A DNA stretch of 64,000 nt from Siphonodentalium dalli (lineage: Eukaryota > Mollusca > Scaphopoda > Gadilida > Siphonodentaliidae), in NCBI GenBank assembly GCA_032622095.1, contig CP136061.1, positions 54,323,762 through 54,387,761 of the forward strand. The letters are read 5' to 3'. Below, piece after piece: positions 1-11,219 of this stretch (position 1 is its first letter; the number at the start of each line of letters is the position of its first letter). The notes under the pieces were generated by a model that saw only the letters and a program-made list of their open reading frames with translations, was not told where the DNA came from and did no database searches. A program made the translations under genes and the position numbers.

Positions 1-1086
1 ATTGATGAATTATTCGACAAACGGAAACTATAAGTTCCGATTGAAAGAGTCCTTTTAAGATTGCTTCTTGGGATCTTATATTTACATATACCGGTATATC
101 ATTTTCTTGTGTCCCGTTACGGTTTATCATCAAATCCTTCTAAAGATAAAAATTCATCCGATAATCCCATGAACATGCAGTAACAAACGGGTGCAAATTA
201 CGTTTACGTATGATCATATTATATCTATATGTACTATATACATCCTCATATACATGTGCACATATATATATTTGTGTGCAATCGCGCACATACATATAAT
301 AATTTATACTGTATTTTAATATATATATGTATAACATACCAATATATGTAGGCCTCTATATCTACAAGTGACCATTTTGTGATGGTAACAGGGAGTGCAT
401 GCACCTATAAATATATCAACCGATGTATTAGATTCGACATGACGAAGTTGCGTCTGTCTGAAACAAAATTGACCGCAGTCGCATCACCGATGGATTTAAT
501 ACAATTAGATTCGAGTCGACATATATCCGTCGCTTAAACAGGCCTCAGGTGCTATTATGTTTTTTAATACAAGTTTATCACCAAAAGTAAACTGCAGATG
601 ACCATTCTGGTCCAAGCCTGGGAGTGGAGAATTGTGATATGTATAAACTTCGCGGGTACATACTTCGTAATTTCGTAATTTATTACGATCGACTATCTGA
701 GCGCTTCTCCACTTCTCATATGCCATCATGAACTTCTTCCTAATCTACTTGGGAATGCGAGTTGATTAGATTTTGAGGGGAATTGGTTCATTTGAGAGGA
801 CTATACTGTCACTATAGGCAATCAATGGAGTGTTGGTTCTTCACTGGACACTTTTAAGAGGAATGTAAAGTGACCAGTATTTGATGCTGATTTATGTTAA
901 ATTCTCCAGCGCATACCATATATAAATATTAATATTTAGAGCTGAGACCATGCGATACTTCTCAAATCTTAACATTTTGAAGATAAAAGTTTATAATTAT
1001 CAGTGTAAAGAGAATACAAATTAATTTGGGTGAAGGAGAAGATCGCTCAATCATTTCGACCATCCCGGGCACTTCGCACCCAAATA
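1..1086. other. AT-rich intergenic DNA, no recognised gene
   Basis: No recognised gene, RNA or element is seen here. Around 200-340 the sequence is rich in TATA and CATA runs of low complexity. A 74-codon minus-strand frame at 505-729 has ordinary composition but matches no family I know, so it is not called. Confidence 0.5.
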
Positions 1087-1303
1087 CAGTAATGCCCTAT
1101 AAGTAATCGACTCCATAACCACAGCAGAATTATGTGTAACTTTTCAGGATTTAGTCGGAAATATGGCTTGTTGCCATTCATCGGAAAGCTCTCCCCGAGA
1201 GCTTTCCGATGAATGGCAAGAAGCCATATTTCCGACTAAAACCTGAAAAGTTACCCATGATAATTCTGCTGTGATTATGGAGTCGATTACTTAGGGCATT
1301 ACT
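1087..1303. mobile_element. Palindromic TA-flanked MITE, copy A (full length)
   Basis: This copy is an almost perfect inverted repeat of about 217 bp with arms of about 105 bp meeting at a short centre near 1195. The ends read CAGTAATGCCCTA... and ...TAGGGCATTACT, and a TA precedes the left end. It belongs to a family with seven further copies or fragments in this window. TA flanks and CAG ends suggest mobilisation by a Tc1/mariner-type transposase; that is an inference, since no transposase is present. Confidence 0.8.
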
Positions 1304-1550
1304 AAAAACTGTTGATATTGAGATATTCATCAAAGTTTGGTTCAAGATTTATCTTTCTTTGTTTATCATGAAATGTAAGTTGAGTTTATTGTCTGTGGGC
1401 CTGCCTGGCTTCATAAATCAGCTTTGGGTGTGGGACATGAATACGCTCAGCTTATTCTGTGGTATGCCACCTAGGGCCTAGGCATAATACACCACTATGT
1501 CATGGACCCTGGTAGTGGTGACTTACTCAGTGAGGCGCATTAAGCCAACG

Positions 1551-1969
1551 TAGTGTGTCTGTCATTGGCAGAATGAGGTCCCAGTGAGTGAAATTAGTGA
1601 TGCAATCCAGCACAGCAGGCTAGCATCACCAATTCACCCTCTGGGAACCTCATTCTGCTTAGGCCTCATCTTCTGGGAAGTATCTATAGTCTCAAATTAA
1701 CATTGTTTTTAGTTACTTGTTCCCTTCTATGAAGTTTCTATTTCCTCAAATTTGCAGAAGATAAAATGCATAATCGAGGTGACTAATTGCTGAACATCAG
1801 CAACTTCAACTAGGGAAATTCAATCTGATCCCATGTCTCCCATAACGTTTGAGGCCTAAGCAGAATGAGGTTCCCAGCTGGAGAATTTGGTGATGCTAAC
1901 CCGCTGTGTGGGATAGCATCACTAAATTCACCCTCTGGGGACCTCATTCTGCAAATGACAGACACACTA
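1551..1969. mobile_element. Double-palindrome MITE, copy 1
   Basis: The element begins GTGTGTCTGTCATT and ends in the reverse complement, next to TA on both sides. Each end, about 110 bp, is itself a palindrome built around CAGAATGAGG and a GGTGAATTTAGTGATGCTA-like core. A spacer of about 170 bp bounded by TTAGGCCTCA and TGAGGCCTAA separates them. A second copy lies at 19011-19414 with its spacer in the opposite orientation. No coding potential is seen. The superfamily is unassigned. Confidence 0.75.
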
Positions 1970-2140
1970 TTTGCAGGCTTGGTCAACATAATCTATCCAG
2001 TGATAGCAAAGCTCGTTCAAATACTGCTAAGCATGGATTAATGATCCATCCAATGGGAAGGTAATATGAATTGTTCTTTCTGGGCAAGTTGGTCAGCTGT
2101 TTTCTTGGGGTCGGTGGTATCTTTGTGCAGTGGAGTAATT

Positions 2141-2690
2141 ATATCCCCATCCCAAAAGATGGGATGGGGTATGCTGGATTACATGCATCCGTCCGTCTAG
2201 CTGTCCATCCGCTCATATATCTCAACCATGGGTGATCGGATCTCAATTAAATTTAGTATGCAACTTTGGCATCAGGAAGACTTTCAAAAGAGTGTTCATT
2301 AACATTCACATTTTATGTTCAAGACTTATCCCTTGTTGTATATTTGAAAATGTTGGATTTCCTTCCGTCTGCTCTTATATCTCAACCATGGGTTATCAGA
2401 TCTCGATGAAATTTTGTATGCAGGTTTGGCACCATGAATGCTTTCAAAAGAGGGTTCATTGATGTTGTTCACATTTTTCGTTCAAGAGTTATCGCTCTTT
2501 CTTTATCTGAAAATGTTGGATTTTGTTGTTTGTTCGTTAGAATTGTCAAGTAATTTGTTCCTTTATTACATTTTTTTCACAATTTGGTTTCCGACCTGCC
2601 CATATTTAAATTTTCATCATGGGTGTATCCCAGTACATGTGGTGCAACCTCTTGTTTCCCAATGAAATTACATGTAATTATACAGTCTTT
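2141..2690. repeat. Tandem repeat, unit about 165 bp
   Basis: Phrases such as ATATCTCAACCATGGGT, ATCTCRATGAAATTT and TTATCTGAAAATGTTGGA recur at about 165-bp spacing over two to three diverged units. A related array lies at 24776-25460. The short open frames across it are shadows of the repeat. Similar tandem units are common in molluscan genomes, as far as I recall. Confidence 0.65.
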
Positions 2691-2990
2691 TCTCCACCCA
2701 TAAAATTGACAATACCGTGATATGCATGACCTAGCAGCTGAAATGACAATAAACCACTATTGAGGGGTGGGGGAGGGGGTGGTATACTCCAAGCACGGTG
2801 AAGCACTTTTTCAACTGATGATGAAGGCATAGATGTTTGTCCGATGTTTCACATAACAGTGAAATTCATGGATGAAGAGTATGGTATCCTGACTGTAAAG
2901 TATGACAGTACTATATTGTATTCTTGTATTCTTTTATTTCAGGCAGTATTGCCCATATATAGGTTTTTAGACGTTAGAAGTATTGAATAC

Positions 2991-3683
2991 TTATACATGG
3001 AGCAGAAGATTCCAAAGTGTTATTAGTCTCGCTGACGAAACAACGCTCATTTCATATATTGCTTGAACCAGAGAATTTGTGCTATTTGATACCCTCTGTA
3101 TGAAACTGTATATCGTCCTCCTCCTTACTTCAGGCAAAGAACCAACCTGATCCCATGCGAACATTCCGCTAGCGCTGCAATATCGATCGTATTTCATTAG
3201 CATCCTGTAGGCGTTATTGTAGCACACCATGAGCTTATTATAGGTTGTCTTTTTATAACTTGCGCACAAGTGGGTACGGTACTGAGGAGCAACAAAACGT
3301 TCAAATAAGAATCTCTTAACATGACTAGAGCACTTGCCAAATTATCGTATAATCGTATTTGAACGGGAACATGTAGAGCGATATTGCCTTTGGATGTCCT
3401 CTTCATCGTCCAGGTCTTTCGTTATCACATGACCAAGGTACTTGCAAGACGAAGCCTGCTGTATAGACGAACCGCCCAACGACAATGTGGGCACTGTATT
3501 TATATCAAGGGTTTTCGGTATGAAGGACATCGCAACAGTTTTTAGCGGGTTATAGACCAGCTTCAGATCCCTGGCAACAACCTCACACACTTTTATAAGC
3601 CTTCGCAAGCCGTGTATGGATGGAGTGAGAAGACACATGTCATCAGCATATGCAAGGTGATTCAAAAGTCTCCCTCCAATCAC
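2991..3683 (-). pseudogene. LINE ORF2, YADD box and thumb, frameshifted
   Basis: One frame (3683-3342) contains LLNHLAYADDMCLLTPS, the RT catalytic box, followed by KTVAMSF and LSLGGSSIQQASSCKYLG, typical of the palm/thumb transition. Another frame (3269-2991) carries the C-terminal region with YNNAYRMLMKYDRYCSAS. In between the frame shifts at least once near 3345. The stop at 2991 is probably close to the natural end of ORF2. Confidence 0.8.
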
Positions 3684-5112
3684 ACATCCAGCTAATCATG
3701 TCAATATAAACATTGAATAGCATGGGGCTTAACACATCTCCCTGTCGTACTCCATTTCTCGGAATGAATTCTTTCGAGTTTGAAGACCCCCATCTTACAC
3801 AATACCTTTGATGTTCGAACCACTCTCTCAGCAGTCTGATGAAATATATGTTGACACCACGTCGCTCCAAGACCTCGAACAATTTGTCATGGTCAACTCT
3901 ATCGAAAGCCTTACTAGCATCAAGGAAGCACACATACACTGGTGTGTTCTTTGATAAATAGCATCTGATTGTTTCTTTCAGTGTGAAAATACACATATCC
4001 GTTGAATGCTTCTCCTTGAAGCCAAATTGATTGTCATTCGTGGCTAGTTTGTCCTTTATTCTGCTAAATATGACTCGTTCAAGAATTTTCGATAGTAAGT
4101 TAGATAAAGCTATTGGACGGTAATTTTCTTTGGAGGATAAACTACCAGTTTTGTTCTTGACGATGGGAACGAGCGTCACTTCCAACATAGTATCCGGTAG
4201 ATGTCCATATTTCAACATCAGTGTGAACAAATATGCCAAATATTGGTTGATTTTGCTGCAACAGAATTTCAGATGCTCCGCTGAAATACCATCTGAACCA
4301 CATGCCTTCCGATTATGAAGTTTATGTATAGCGCATTGAATGTCAGAACTGTTGAATGCTAAATCACTCCCATCCATGCAATATTCGGTCTTTGATTTGG
4401 GATCATGTGTATTTCCACATTTTCCGCTCAAAATATCCGAAAAGTATTCTTTCCACATTTCGCAGATGGTTTGTTCTCCCGAAATCCCATCGATTGTTAC
4501 AGCGTTTCCACATTTCTCCTGTTTTGACCTCGATATTGAATTCCAAAATTTCGTATAATTCTTATTGTTGTATTCTTCTACAATCCGATCACAGCGCATC
4601 TGCTCCTTGTTTGATTTGCATTTACGTAACGCATGTTTGAAATCGCTGCGAGCTCTGCACATAGACTCAAAAATATAACCATGACGTGGTTTCCCGACTT
4701 TAACCCAAAGAATGAAACGGTCCCTTGCAATTCCATGGAGTTTCTTAACAGAGGAGTTCCACCCCATTAACTGTCTATGTTCACCTACAGTCGGTCCACT
4801 TGGTATAGTAGCTTGTGCCGATCTGTCAAGAGTAGAAATAATATATTGATACGAAGTATCAATTATCGAAAATCGTTCTTTATCTGTGCTAGCTACTCTA
4901 CACCTGGAGTCAACAGATGAAATATCTATATTATCCAGCATGACAGAACACATGTTTCGATAATTTCCCAGGTCGGTTGGTTTTGCGGATTTCCATTTTA
5001 CGCGTGGTTTATTAGATGAAGGCGAATGTGTTGTCCTAGAGAGTGAAGAGAGTTCAGCTGTTACGATGAGTGGGAAATGGTCCGAACTCATGTAATCATG
5101 TGAAATTTCCAT
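3643..5112 (-). CDS. LINE ORF2, reverse transcriptase segment (open 489 codons)
   Basis: This long open segment is in frame with the endonuclease segment before it and starts with the endonuclease SDH motif. RT hallmarks follow in order: NYRPIALSNLLSKILERV, VCFLDASKAFDRVDH with the first catalytic Asp, and RNGVRQGDVLSPMLFNVYID. The frame ends just before the YADD box, which lies in another frame at 3683-3342, so there is a frameshift at about 3690. The enzyme copies the element RNA at the nicked target. The ATG at 5112 is not a natural start; it only follows the nonsense codon. Confidence 0.9.
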   Translation of the reverse strand: MEISHDYMSSDHFPLIVTAELSSLSRTTHSPSSNKPRVKWKSAKPTDLGNYRNMCSVMLDNIDISSVDSRCRVASTDKERFSIIDTSYQYIISTLDRSAQATIPSGPTVGEHRQLMGWNSSVKKLHGIARDRFILWVKVGKPRHGYIFESMCRARSDFKHALRKCKSNKEQMRCDRIVEEYNNKNYTKFWNSISRSKQEKCGNAVTIDGISGEQTICEMWKEYFSDILSGKCGNTHDPKSKTEYCMDGSDLAFNSSDIQCAIHKLHNRKACGSDGISAEHLKFCCSKINQYLAYLFTLMLKYGHLPDTMLEVTLVPIVKNKTGSLSSKENYRPIALSNLLSKILERVIFSRIKDKLATNDNQFGFKEKHSTDMCIFTLKETIRCYLSKNTPVYVCFLDASKAFDRVDHDKLFEVLERRGVNIYFIRLLREWFEHQRYCVRWGSSNSKEFIPRNGVRQGDVLSPMLFNVYIDMISWMCDWRETFESPCIC

Positions 5113-5770
5113 CTACTTTATAGCAGAGTCCGCGTCTGTAGTGCATATGCAATGGTCAAGCCAAGACACCGATGAATGCGCTGCACTGTAGAATGTGAAA
5201 GTGTCCGATTGTGATCCGAAGAAATTCACATCGGAGATGATCAAAGGAATTTCACTGCAGAATTTCTCAAGTTCTCGCATTTGTCCGTTCTTCCTGTGAG
5301 CACATGAATTGAAGTCTCCCATCACAAAAACAGAACTTGTTCCCGTTTCTTCTATTATAGCATCAATTTTTCCTAAACATTCTGTAAATTCGGCAAAATT
5401 ACTTGATTCATCGGTTGGCATATAGACACAAAGGATAAGTGTGTTTATGTCATCTGTTGCCAATTGTAACCCTATTATCCTTGGGTCGTTTTCGTAATTA
5501 ATAAAGCAGACACTGTCTGCTATTTCCTTGCGCCACAAAATAGCAGTGCCACCAAATGGGCGCCCACGCGTAGCTCCTTTTCTGTGTCAATGGCAGAAAT
5601 CCCTTCAGCCAAAAAATCATTATGGATGGATCTCAGCATTGGTATTTCTTCTTTAAGCAACCAATGTTCCTGTAGTAGAACAATGTCGCATTTGTTACAA
5701 AGATCTTTGACGGCATCAAGTGATGATTAAACGACTTACAGTTGAAGCTTGCTATTTTAACTTGTTCCAT
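5113..5770 (-). pseudogene. LINE ORF2, endonuclease domain
   Basis: The start ATG at 5770 is followed by ASFNCKSF and, in a shifted frame, LLQEHWLL. These are the N-terminal Asn and catalytic Glu motifs of exonuclease-endonuclease-phosphatase family enzymes. An open stretch from 5538 to 5113 contains GDFNSCAHR and WLDHCIC. The SSDHFPL motif comes after an in-frame TAG at 5113-5115 and belongs to the next segment. This domain nicks target DNA to prime reverse transcription. At least two frameshifts upstream of 5540 plus the TAG make the domain non-functional as read. Confidence 0.85.
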
Positions 5771-5782
5771 GTTTTGAGTGTT

Positions 5783-7250
5783 TTATATATCCCAGGAATT
5801 GGAAAGTCCCTGCGTACGTCGACTCTTTGGTTCAAAGTATTTTCTGACCAAGGCATTCCGCGGCCATTTAGACGCATCCAATAACGAATTCATAACATCT
5901 TTATCGTCAACTTCGATGCGAAACGAAGCATAACTGTCATATCTGGTCTGTAGTTTCTCACACTTCATCACTGCTGTGTTGAACTTGTTGTTGACAAATT
6001 GTGCAACGCTGCTTTCAGAAGTATCGGGAGCTAAACTTGATATGAAAACTGACATGGGTCGGGAGTTTCTGACAGTTCTCAATTCATCATCGCTTGAGGT
6101 TCCAATAACTGGAGGTTTGCGATTCCGTCGTCCATTGACTCTTTGAAAGTCTGTAATGTTATACGAACCATTTTCTGCGAAGTCATTACCATCCGGAATT
6201 TTCAACAAGGCCTGTGCATATGATATGTCTTTTCTTTTCCCATCAGCATCCGCGACATCGACATACTCGGGTGGAGTCTCGAACGCGCTCTTATCACGTT
6301 CCGTATTATGCGAAGTTGTTACATCGTATGCCTGTGTAGCATTGCCGTATCCTTTTTTTGGGCAAATTTTTATTGTTTTTGATAACTGCACTGCATCTAC
6401 CTGCATCAAATGTTACTCGTTTCTCCTCACGAATGTCGGTGTCTTGTGTCTTTTCACCGAGTGTAACAATGTCGGTTACAACCTTTTTCATTTCTTCTCT
6501 TCTTTCGTTTTCCGTTAATGTTAACGTTTTCTGAACAACGTCTTTCATTTCTTTCAACAGATCATCCTTAATTTCTCGCACTAGTTCATCTTTCAGGTGC
6601 ATTATATCATTCTCCGTCTGCATGATTCCAACTTGATTGAATCCAGCAAATGATTTTGTAATATCACTTAGCTCAGCCTTCATAGATGAAAGTTGTCTCG
6701 AAATCCCAGTTACATCAATATGGTCAAAATTGATTGGTGGTAGTTTTGATAAGTCATATGCGACAAATAGTGGCAATTCTTCTATATCGCTTTCATGTAG
6801 CAGTGTAATAATGTCTCGAATATTTTGTACACACTTATCATCTCCTCTGCGTTTTTTCAAACGAGTCCGTGTATCGGGCACCAAATCAAAGAGAATCCTC
6901 TTCGCATGTTCGACTTCATCTTCACTGAATGTTTCAGTACACAGTTTGACAATCATATCAGTCGTTAACTTCACAAATTTGTTAACTACAAAACACAAAA
7001 GTTCATTAATCAGGATCGGTTTATCTGCAGGTTTTTCTTTACCGTCCTCACCTTTTCCTCTCTTTTTATCGGTCTTTTCGCTCTTCTGGCCAACTCGAGG
7101 CTGATCCTCCTTTCGATTTTCTTTCGATCCAGTTCCGTATTTCTTTTTTATGCATACGGAGCACAGGTACTGATCACCTTGGGTGAATTGGACATCTTTT
7201 GTCCCGTCGCAGCTCTCACACGCCGGCATAGTACAATCTGGCTTATACAC
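5783..7250 (-). pseudogene. LINE ORF1 protein, split by a frameshift
   Basis: The N-terminal part (7250 to about 6410) starts with a Cys-rich segment (CTMPACESCDG, then CSVC about 17 residues later) that resembles a small zinc-binding domain. A Lys/Glu-rich stretch and a probable coiled coil follow (residues about 190-290). The C-terminal part lies in another frame (6409 to 5783) and holds an RRM-like segment starting SVFISSLAPDTSESS, with YASFRIEV and WPRNALVRKYF further on. That is the usual C-terminal module of CR1/L2-type ORF1 proteins, which bind the element RNA. The two frames overlap at 6306-6409, so a 1-nt indel near 6410 explains the break. Confidence 0.8.
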
Positions 7251-7270
7251 AAACTGCCAGACTCCTGTTC

Positions 7271-8264
7271 ACTTCGAGGAATCGACGTTTCCGTTACTTT
7301 TTCAAGCGAAATCTTCAAACCTTCTACATCTTTCGAATGAACTGTTTCCAGTTACATAATTCTTTAAAAGTTTCTATGTTCCAACATCCCAAAATTCGGT
7401 AAAAAACTGATATTTTGAGCCAGTCTTAAGTATTTCAAATGGGAAAAATCGAGCCAATGCGCAGCAAAAGATGCGTTGCAAATACAAGCCAAACCCGTGG
7501 TATTTGACTGCAATCTCATGAAGGTATCGATTAAACTTAACTGACCATATGTTATATGTTCAAAATCAAAACTAACATATGTTTATTCATAATTGGAGAA
7601 GAAGACAGAACAACTATTAAATAATAGAATTGTATTTGCAAAGATACTCAAAATTGGTTAAATCTAGTTAGCATTTTCTCCTAACCGATGGATATTACGT
7701 CACATGCCAAATAAGGATAATTACAACTTAAGAGTAAAAGGAGAGTGCATATCTAAATAAGGAGATGACATGACAGTGGTACAGCTGAATAATATTTATT
7801 ATGGAGTGTTTATCGCTATATTTTCATTGCATTGTTCTTTATTATATAGCATCTGAATGGCGAAACTTCTATTCTGCATGTATAGTGAAGAAAACCTTGA
7901 AACACACATTTTATTGCACAAAATTTGGTTAGAGGAAGAATTAATGACTACACTTGCTGCATGTTTAAATGACTTCAGGCACACGTGTGTAGATCTATGT
8001 GTGTATCGCGATTATAAACATTGCCTTATTGGGATACTTCAATATTAATGAGTTTTCACCAAAAAAAAGAAGAAGGGATTCCCCCTTCATGTCTGAAATC
8101 AGTTAGAATGCCGGAGTCGTCAGACAGGGGTCTGGATATTTATCAGACTGCACTATACAGTTTAATGCCCTAAACAATCAAAACAAAATGCAGATATGAC
8201 ATACATATATGGCCTTTAAGCAGGGCATAGTTTAGCGAGTTCATGAACAGTATTTTCTGAACTA
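7271..8264. other. Intergenic DNA with no recognised feature
   Basis: The part next to 7250 may include the 5' UTR of the LINE, but its boundary is not visible. The rest is AT-rich with only short frames, and I see no repeat or RNA gene in it. Confidence 0.4.
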
Positions 8265-8477
8265 CAGTAATGCCCTAAATAATCAACTCATTAACAACAG
8301 CAGAATTATGGGTAACTTTTCAGGATTTAGTCGGAAATATGGCTTGTTGCCATTCGTGGGAAAGCTCTCACTGAGAGCTTTCTGATGAATGGCAACAAGC
8401 CATATTTCAGACTAAATCCTGAACAATTACCCATAATTATGCTGTGGTTAAGGAGTCGATTATGTGGGGCAATGCTG
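8265..8477. mobile_element. Palindromic TA-flanked MITE, copy B (full length)
   Basis: The element begins CAGTAATGCCCTAAATAATC and ends in the inverted sequence, with TA on both sides (8263-8264 and 8478-8479). Arms of about 105 bp meet at CTCTCACTGAGAG. It is the best-preserved full-length copy of the family, with intact TA duplication. Confidence 0.85.
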
Positions 8478-8720
8478 TAGCTGCCCATGTCTTTCTGGAC
8501 TGGCAGTGTCTCTTAGTGTAAGTGTATTTGTTATCCCGACCTACTCCAGTGTCTGGCATGTGGCAGAGAAAGAGGAATTTATGTGTCTGTCACTGTTGGA
8601 TAGGTGGTGTCTACATGTGCTGCGGAGGTACTGATGGTACTTAATTGCTTGATGGCTCTCGGCACCCTTATTGGTTTGGGGCTGTAACTGATTCACAGTG
8701 AATTCAATGTATCCCAATAC

Positions 8721-9150
8721 TCTTTACCCAACAAACCGGCCAAACCATACAAATATGGATATCATTGGAATCGGCTCCTTGACCACATTGTGATAGTTAC
8801 AGTTATGCCCTGTGCCAATGCATTCTCTTATATATGCGAGTCGACCATAGGTCGCCTCGCATATATAAGAGAATGCATTGGCCTAAAAAAACACTTTTAA
8901 CCATTTTTTCTTACATTCTTTAACAATTTTATAATTTTTAATGTGTTAAGCCAATGCATTCTCTTATATATGCGAGGCGACACAGGGCCCTTCTGTTGGA
9001 TAAAGGGTTAATTCTAGATGAATAAGAGATCAGCCGACCACAGTGTCCCCAGACAATGTGGCAAGTCGATGCCGCTTTGTTAAAGAAATAAAAAAAAATA
9101 AAATAAAAAAAAGAATGCATTGGCACAGGGACCTTCTGTTGGGTAAAGGG
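8721..9150. mobile_element. TTAA-type hairpin MITE complex
   Basis: The right end reads GGTAAAGGG followed by TTAA (9151-9154). A degenerate matching end TCTTTACCCAACA begins at 8721, and a second GGATAAAGGG-TTAA end lies at 9007. A strong hairpin at 8814-8882 pairs GCCAATGCATTCTCTTATAT with its complement, and a further half copy starts at 8950. This looks like two or more overlapping insertions of one family. CCC/GGG ends next to TTAA point to a piggyBac-type origin, which is an inference. Confidence 0.6.
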
Positions 9151-9571
9151 TTAAACGATATATCGGCTATTATTATCCATCCTAATTAACTAACACCTTT
9201 TCTGATTGGGCAAAAGCCGCCACGTGATAATCTGGGAAAAAGTCATATTGGACTCCCGAATGTCATATTGGACTCCCAAGTGTGCAATATAACTTTTTTA
9301 TCGGGACTCTGCGACATCACGAATTAACTCTATTGCGAAATGAATCGGTAAATTGTGATGCGCACGTAACACTGTGGTGGATTTAGCAAACGTTTCACTT
9401 CCGCATTGAGTTTTTTTTTCACTTCCGTGTTCACTTCGAAATCATGCTTTCTGATGATCAAAATGCAGGCTTTTATAGAGAATTAAGTGCGGACAAATAC
9501 CAAAAATAACCACAAAAGTTTTATTCCCAAAATTTGGATAAGTTAACATACAGATGGATAATAAAAATGTC

Positions 9572-9736
9572 ATTATACAATGTTGTGTACAGTATGAGTT
9601 TTTCTTGTGTTCGTCCATGCAGGTTGTGGTGAAAAGTCATATTGGACTCGACACTGCGTGTCTCGTCCAATATGACTTTTCACCACAACCTGGATTCATA
9701 CAAGAAAAACACATACTGTACACAACATTGTATAAT
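9572..9736. repeat. Long hairpin (inverted repeat), arms about 80 bp
   Basis: ATTATACAATGTTGTGTACA on the left pairs with its complement on the right, and the match continues inward through GGTGAAAAGTCATATTGGAC to a short loop near 9655. Only a few mismatches are seen. Single-arm fragments of the inner part (GTCATATTGGACTCC) also occur at about 9240-9280. Probably a MITE or the centre of a larger one; no TSD was found. Confidence 0.7.
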
Positions 9737-9899
9737 CTACTATATATTTTGGGACTTCCGTATATGGTATATATGTACGCTATAGACTCGAGAACTGCTG
9801 GGCCGATTGAACCCAAACTTGCTGTGTAAGGGTAAAAACCCACAGGCAGTGCACTCGGACCATTCGCGAGCCCATGAGACTACTCCTTCACCATTCAAC

Positions 9900-10037
9900 T
9901 GTTGAATGCGGTTACTTAGGTCACTCAGGTAAACACAACAGACAGAACTTCTATATAGCTAGTTTATTCCAAAACCCACCAAGCATACATTCTGAAACAT
10001 AATAAAATACATGTTAACAATAAAACACATGTTAACA
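9900..10037 (-). repeat. copia 3' LTR
   Basis: 138 bp, starting TGTTGAATGCGG and ending ATGTTAACA on the plus strand. It differs from the other LTR at one base (A here, G there) in the AAACACAAC(A/G)GACAG segment. Just inside it, after removing the MITE and one 8-bp duplication, lies a purine-rich run on the minus strand (AAAAAGAAGATAGA) that could be the polypurine tract. Confidence 0.95.
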
Positions 10038-10045
10038 ATCTGGTC

Positions 10046-11125
10046 TAGTGATGTTCCGATAATGAAAAAGCTTATTGGACCGATTTCCGATAACTGGAGG
10101 CACAATCGGCCGATTTCCGATTCCGATGTTTATATATATTGTGCGTTTGTTCCTATAATGGACTTATATACACCCAATGCACTCCATATCCCGCATAGTT
10201 TCAAAGTCAAATACATCAAAGAAATATATACACACTGTCGTGACAGTATTTCTGCCGACGTCGGTTGTGTGCTTCCTTTGATGTATACCGGTAGTTGTTT
10301 TGACAAAGAGATCAAAGGTGCCGACTCAGAGTAACGTTATGACCATGTGTGGAACACTTGCATGCGGAGTAAAAATCTTGATTGAATACTTGTAAGTTGC
10401 AACAATGTATGGAATGGCGATGATTAATAACTAAATTTTGATTGATGGATAATAATTGCTGTCATATTTGTCTGAGATTTCCCAAGTTTCCATTGGTCAC
10501 ACCTTTTATCTTTTAACAACTCGGAAGCTTTTATAGTTCCGCCTGCTCAATTTTTGTTTCGCAAGTTCAACGTGGAGCTAAGCGTATTTCATAGCATACG
10601 TTGTACAGACGAAAAAGCTAATTATGCCCCTACTAACGTTGATCGTTATTGAAGACAGTTCTGATAACAACTGTATTAATTCATTCAGTGTGCTTCAAGT
10701 TATTGACATAGCATGTGACGTCACATGACACGTGCTCTAGAGGAAGCCTCACTGTAATCAGGTCAGCTTTTTAATTAAAGCTTTCTTTGAATCTATTTCG
10801 TGTCAACGCGATTGAACCAATAACTTCATATTACACGGGATGTCGGGCATGTGTATTGCCATTCTTATAATATGTCATCATATCAAACTGCTTTGATGAT
10901 GCCAATGGCTTCTTTTTAGGCTGTTACAACTGCGTTCTACATTCAATAATACAGTTGTATTGCGTATGTTTATTAAAGCGTGCACATTGCGCTTAGATAC
11001 TAGAACGTTTTTATTTATTTTGACAATCGGTAAAAGCCGATGTTCAACTGCGAGGTACGATTAATTTCCGATGGGCTATTATCGGCCGATGGCCGATTCT
11101 GATTCCGATTATCGGAACATCACTA
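10046..11125. mobile_element. hAT-like non-autonomous element inside the copia element
   Basis: The ends are TAGTGATGTTCCGATAAT and its exact reverse complement. The 8-bp duplication ATCTGGTC lies at 10038-10045 and 11126-11133. TA...TA ends with an 8-bp TSD are typical of hAT elements. The subterminal parts repeat CGATTTCCGAT/ATCGGCCGAT motifs in inverted orientation. At 1080 bp with no transposase it must have been mobilised in trans. It inserted directly next to the 3' LTR edge, so it is younger than the copia insertion. Confidence 0.9.
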
Positions 11126-11219
11126 ATCTGGTCTATCTTCTTTTTGTGAAGAAATAGACAAAAATAAAAATAAAAATGTTTGGCTGCATTTACAATACGA
11201 TATAACAGATATGTCTATC

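Larger units (their letters stand above)
2991..7250 (-). mobile_element. Non-LTR retrotransposon (LINE), degenerate
   Basis: A minus-strand LINE with two consecutive ORFs: ORF1 (5783-7250) and ORF2 (2991-5770). ORF2 starts 12 bases after the ORF1 stop. ORF2 encodes an apurinic-type endonuclease followed by a reverse transcriptase with a YADD catalytic motif. The RT resembles the jockey/CR1 group, and the clade is not resolved by eye. The outer limits are uncertain because the UTRs, poly(A) tail and target-site duplication were not identified. Several frameshifts and an in-frame TAG show that the copy is inactive. Confidence 0.9.

Noticed and set aside
505-729. 74-codon minus-strand frame with ordinary amino-acid composition
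   Set aside because: No domain, no splice context or neighbouring exon that I could support. It might be an isolated exon, but a chance frame is equally likely.
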